Assembly: GCA_045538635.1 (NCBI GenBank)
Contig: JAZSRU010000006.1
Coordinates: 1 to 22,902 of the forward strand
Length of the DNA: 22,902 nt
From: RGIG5270 sp045538635
Lineage (GTDB): Bacteria > Verrucomicrobiota > Lentisphaeria > Victivallales > Victivallaceae
Direction: 5' to 3'
Positions 22,871-22,902 of this stretch are shown piece by piece. Numbering within the stretch: position 1 is the first letter of the stretch; every line of letters begins with the position of its first letter. The position numbers and the translations under genes were made by a program. The notes under the pieces are model-generated. The model was given only the letters and a program-made list of their open reading frames with translations. It searched no databases and was not told the origin of the DNA.

Positions 22871-22902
22871 AAACTTACCCAACCAAGTCCGGCAGAGGTT
22901 GT
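22867..22902 (+). CDS. Start of a gene cut by the window edge
   Basis: Only 12 codons are present (MQTYPTKSGRGC). TGGAGG precedes the ATG at a good distance. The SGRGC stretch resembles TGQIC near the start of the 49-residue protein at 8540, so it may be a relative of that small protein; twelve residues cannot settle this. Confidence 0.5.
   Translation, partial: MQTYPTKSGRGC

Noticed and set aside
1..22902. CRISPR array or cas genes
   Set aside because: No regularly spaced direct repeats with unique spacers and no Cas motifs were seen; the repeats present are short palindromes or two-copy tandems.

Overview
The window looks like a stretch of bacterial chromosome of moderate to low GC in which a mobile/defence island separates housekeeping genes. 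The organism cannot be named with certainty. The bacterial housekeeping genes, the tRNAs with encoded CCA and the general style would fit a gut bacterium of the PVC group (for example Lentisphaerota), but this is a weak impression and not a measured result.

Layout. Positions 1-404 are a repeat-rich intergenic stretch. On the minus strand follow leuS, leuC and leuD (405-5094): leucyl-tRNA synthetase and the two subunits of 3-isopropylmalate dehydratase, with a palindrome-rich spacer at 2272-2548 between leuS and leuC. Divergent from leuS is a complete XerC/XerD-type tyrosine recombinase (5234-6178), followed by tRNA-Val(TAC). At the far right, again on the minus strand, are recJ (20585-22297) and tRNA-Leu(TAA). 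A plus-strand tRNA-Arg(CCG) and the start of another small gene close the window.

Between tRNA-Val and tRNA-Leu (about 6.35-20.44 kb) lies an accessory island. The two tRNAs face each other, and each is followed at its 3' side by an inward-pointing stub of a related tyrosine integrase that has lost its catalytic domain. One stub is fused in frame to what looks like the tail of a zeta-toxin-like kinase; the other carries a nonsense codon and a frameshift. Next to the left stub are a GIY-YIG/T5orf172 protein and a truncated sliding-clamp gene. A 49-residue protein with a structured leader precedes the main operon.

The main operon (8755-19664, all plus strand) is a type I restriction-modification locus, ordered half-size hsdS, hsdM, KilA-N protein, small coiled-coil membrane protein, TIR protein, nucleotide-cyclase-like protein, full hsdS, HEPN-like protein, hsdR, YgjP-type metallopeptidase. 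The TIR, cyclase-like and HEPN-like genes are visibly richer in A+T than hsdM, hsdR and recJ, so they look like later insertions that use the RM operon as a carrier. The most interesting unit is the TIR protein (a TIR domain of the CAP12/Pycsar-effector kind behind an RNase HIII-like TBP domain) followed by a protein with the two metal aspartates and the GxxLVNAY motif of class III nucleotide cyclases. Together they could be a Pycsar-like signalling defence module, possibly with the small membrane protein, nested between the M and S genes of a type I RM system. This is inference from motifs and gene order.
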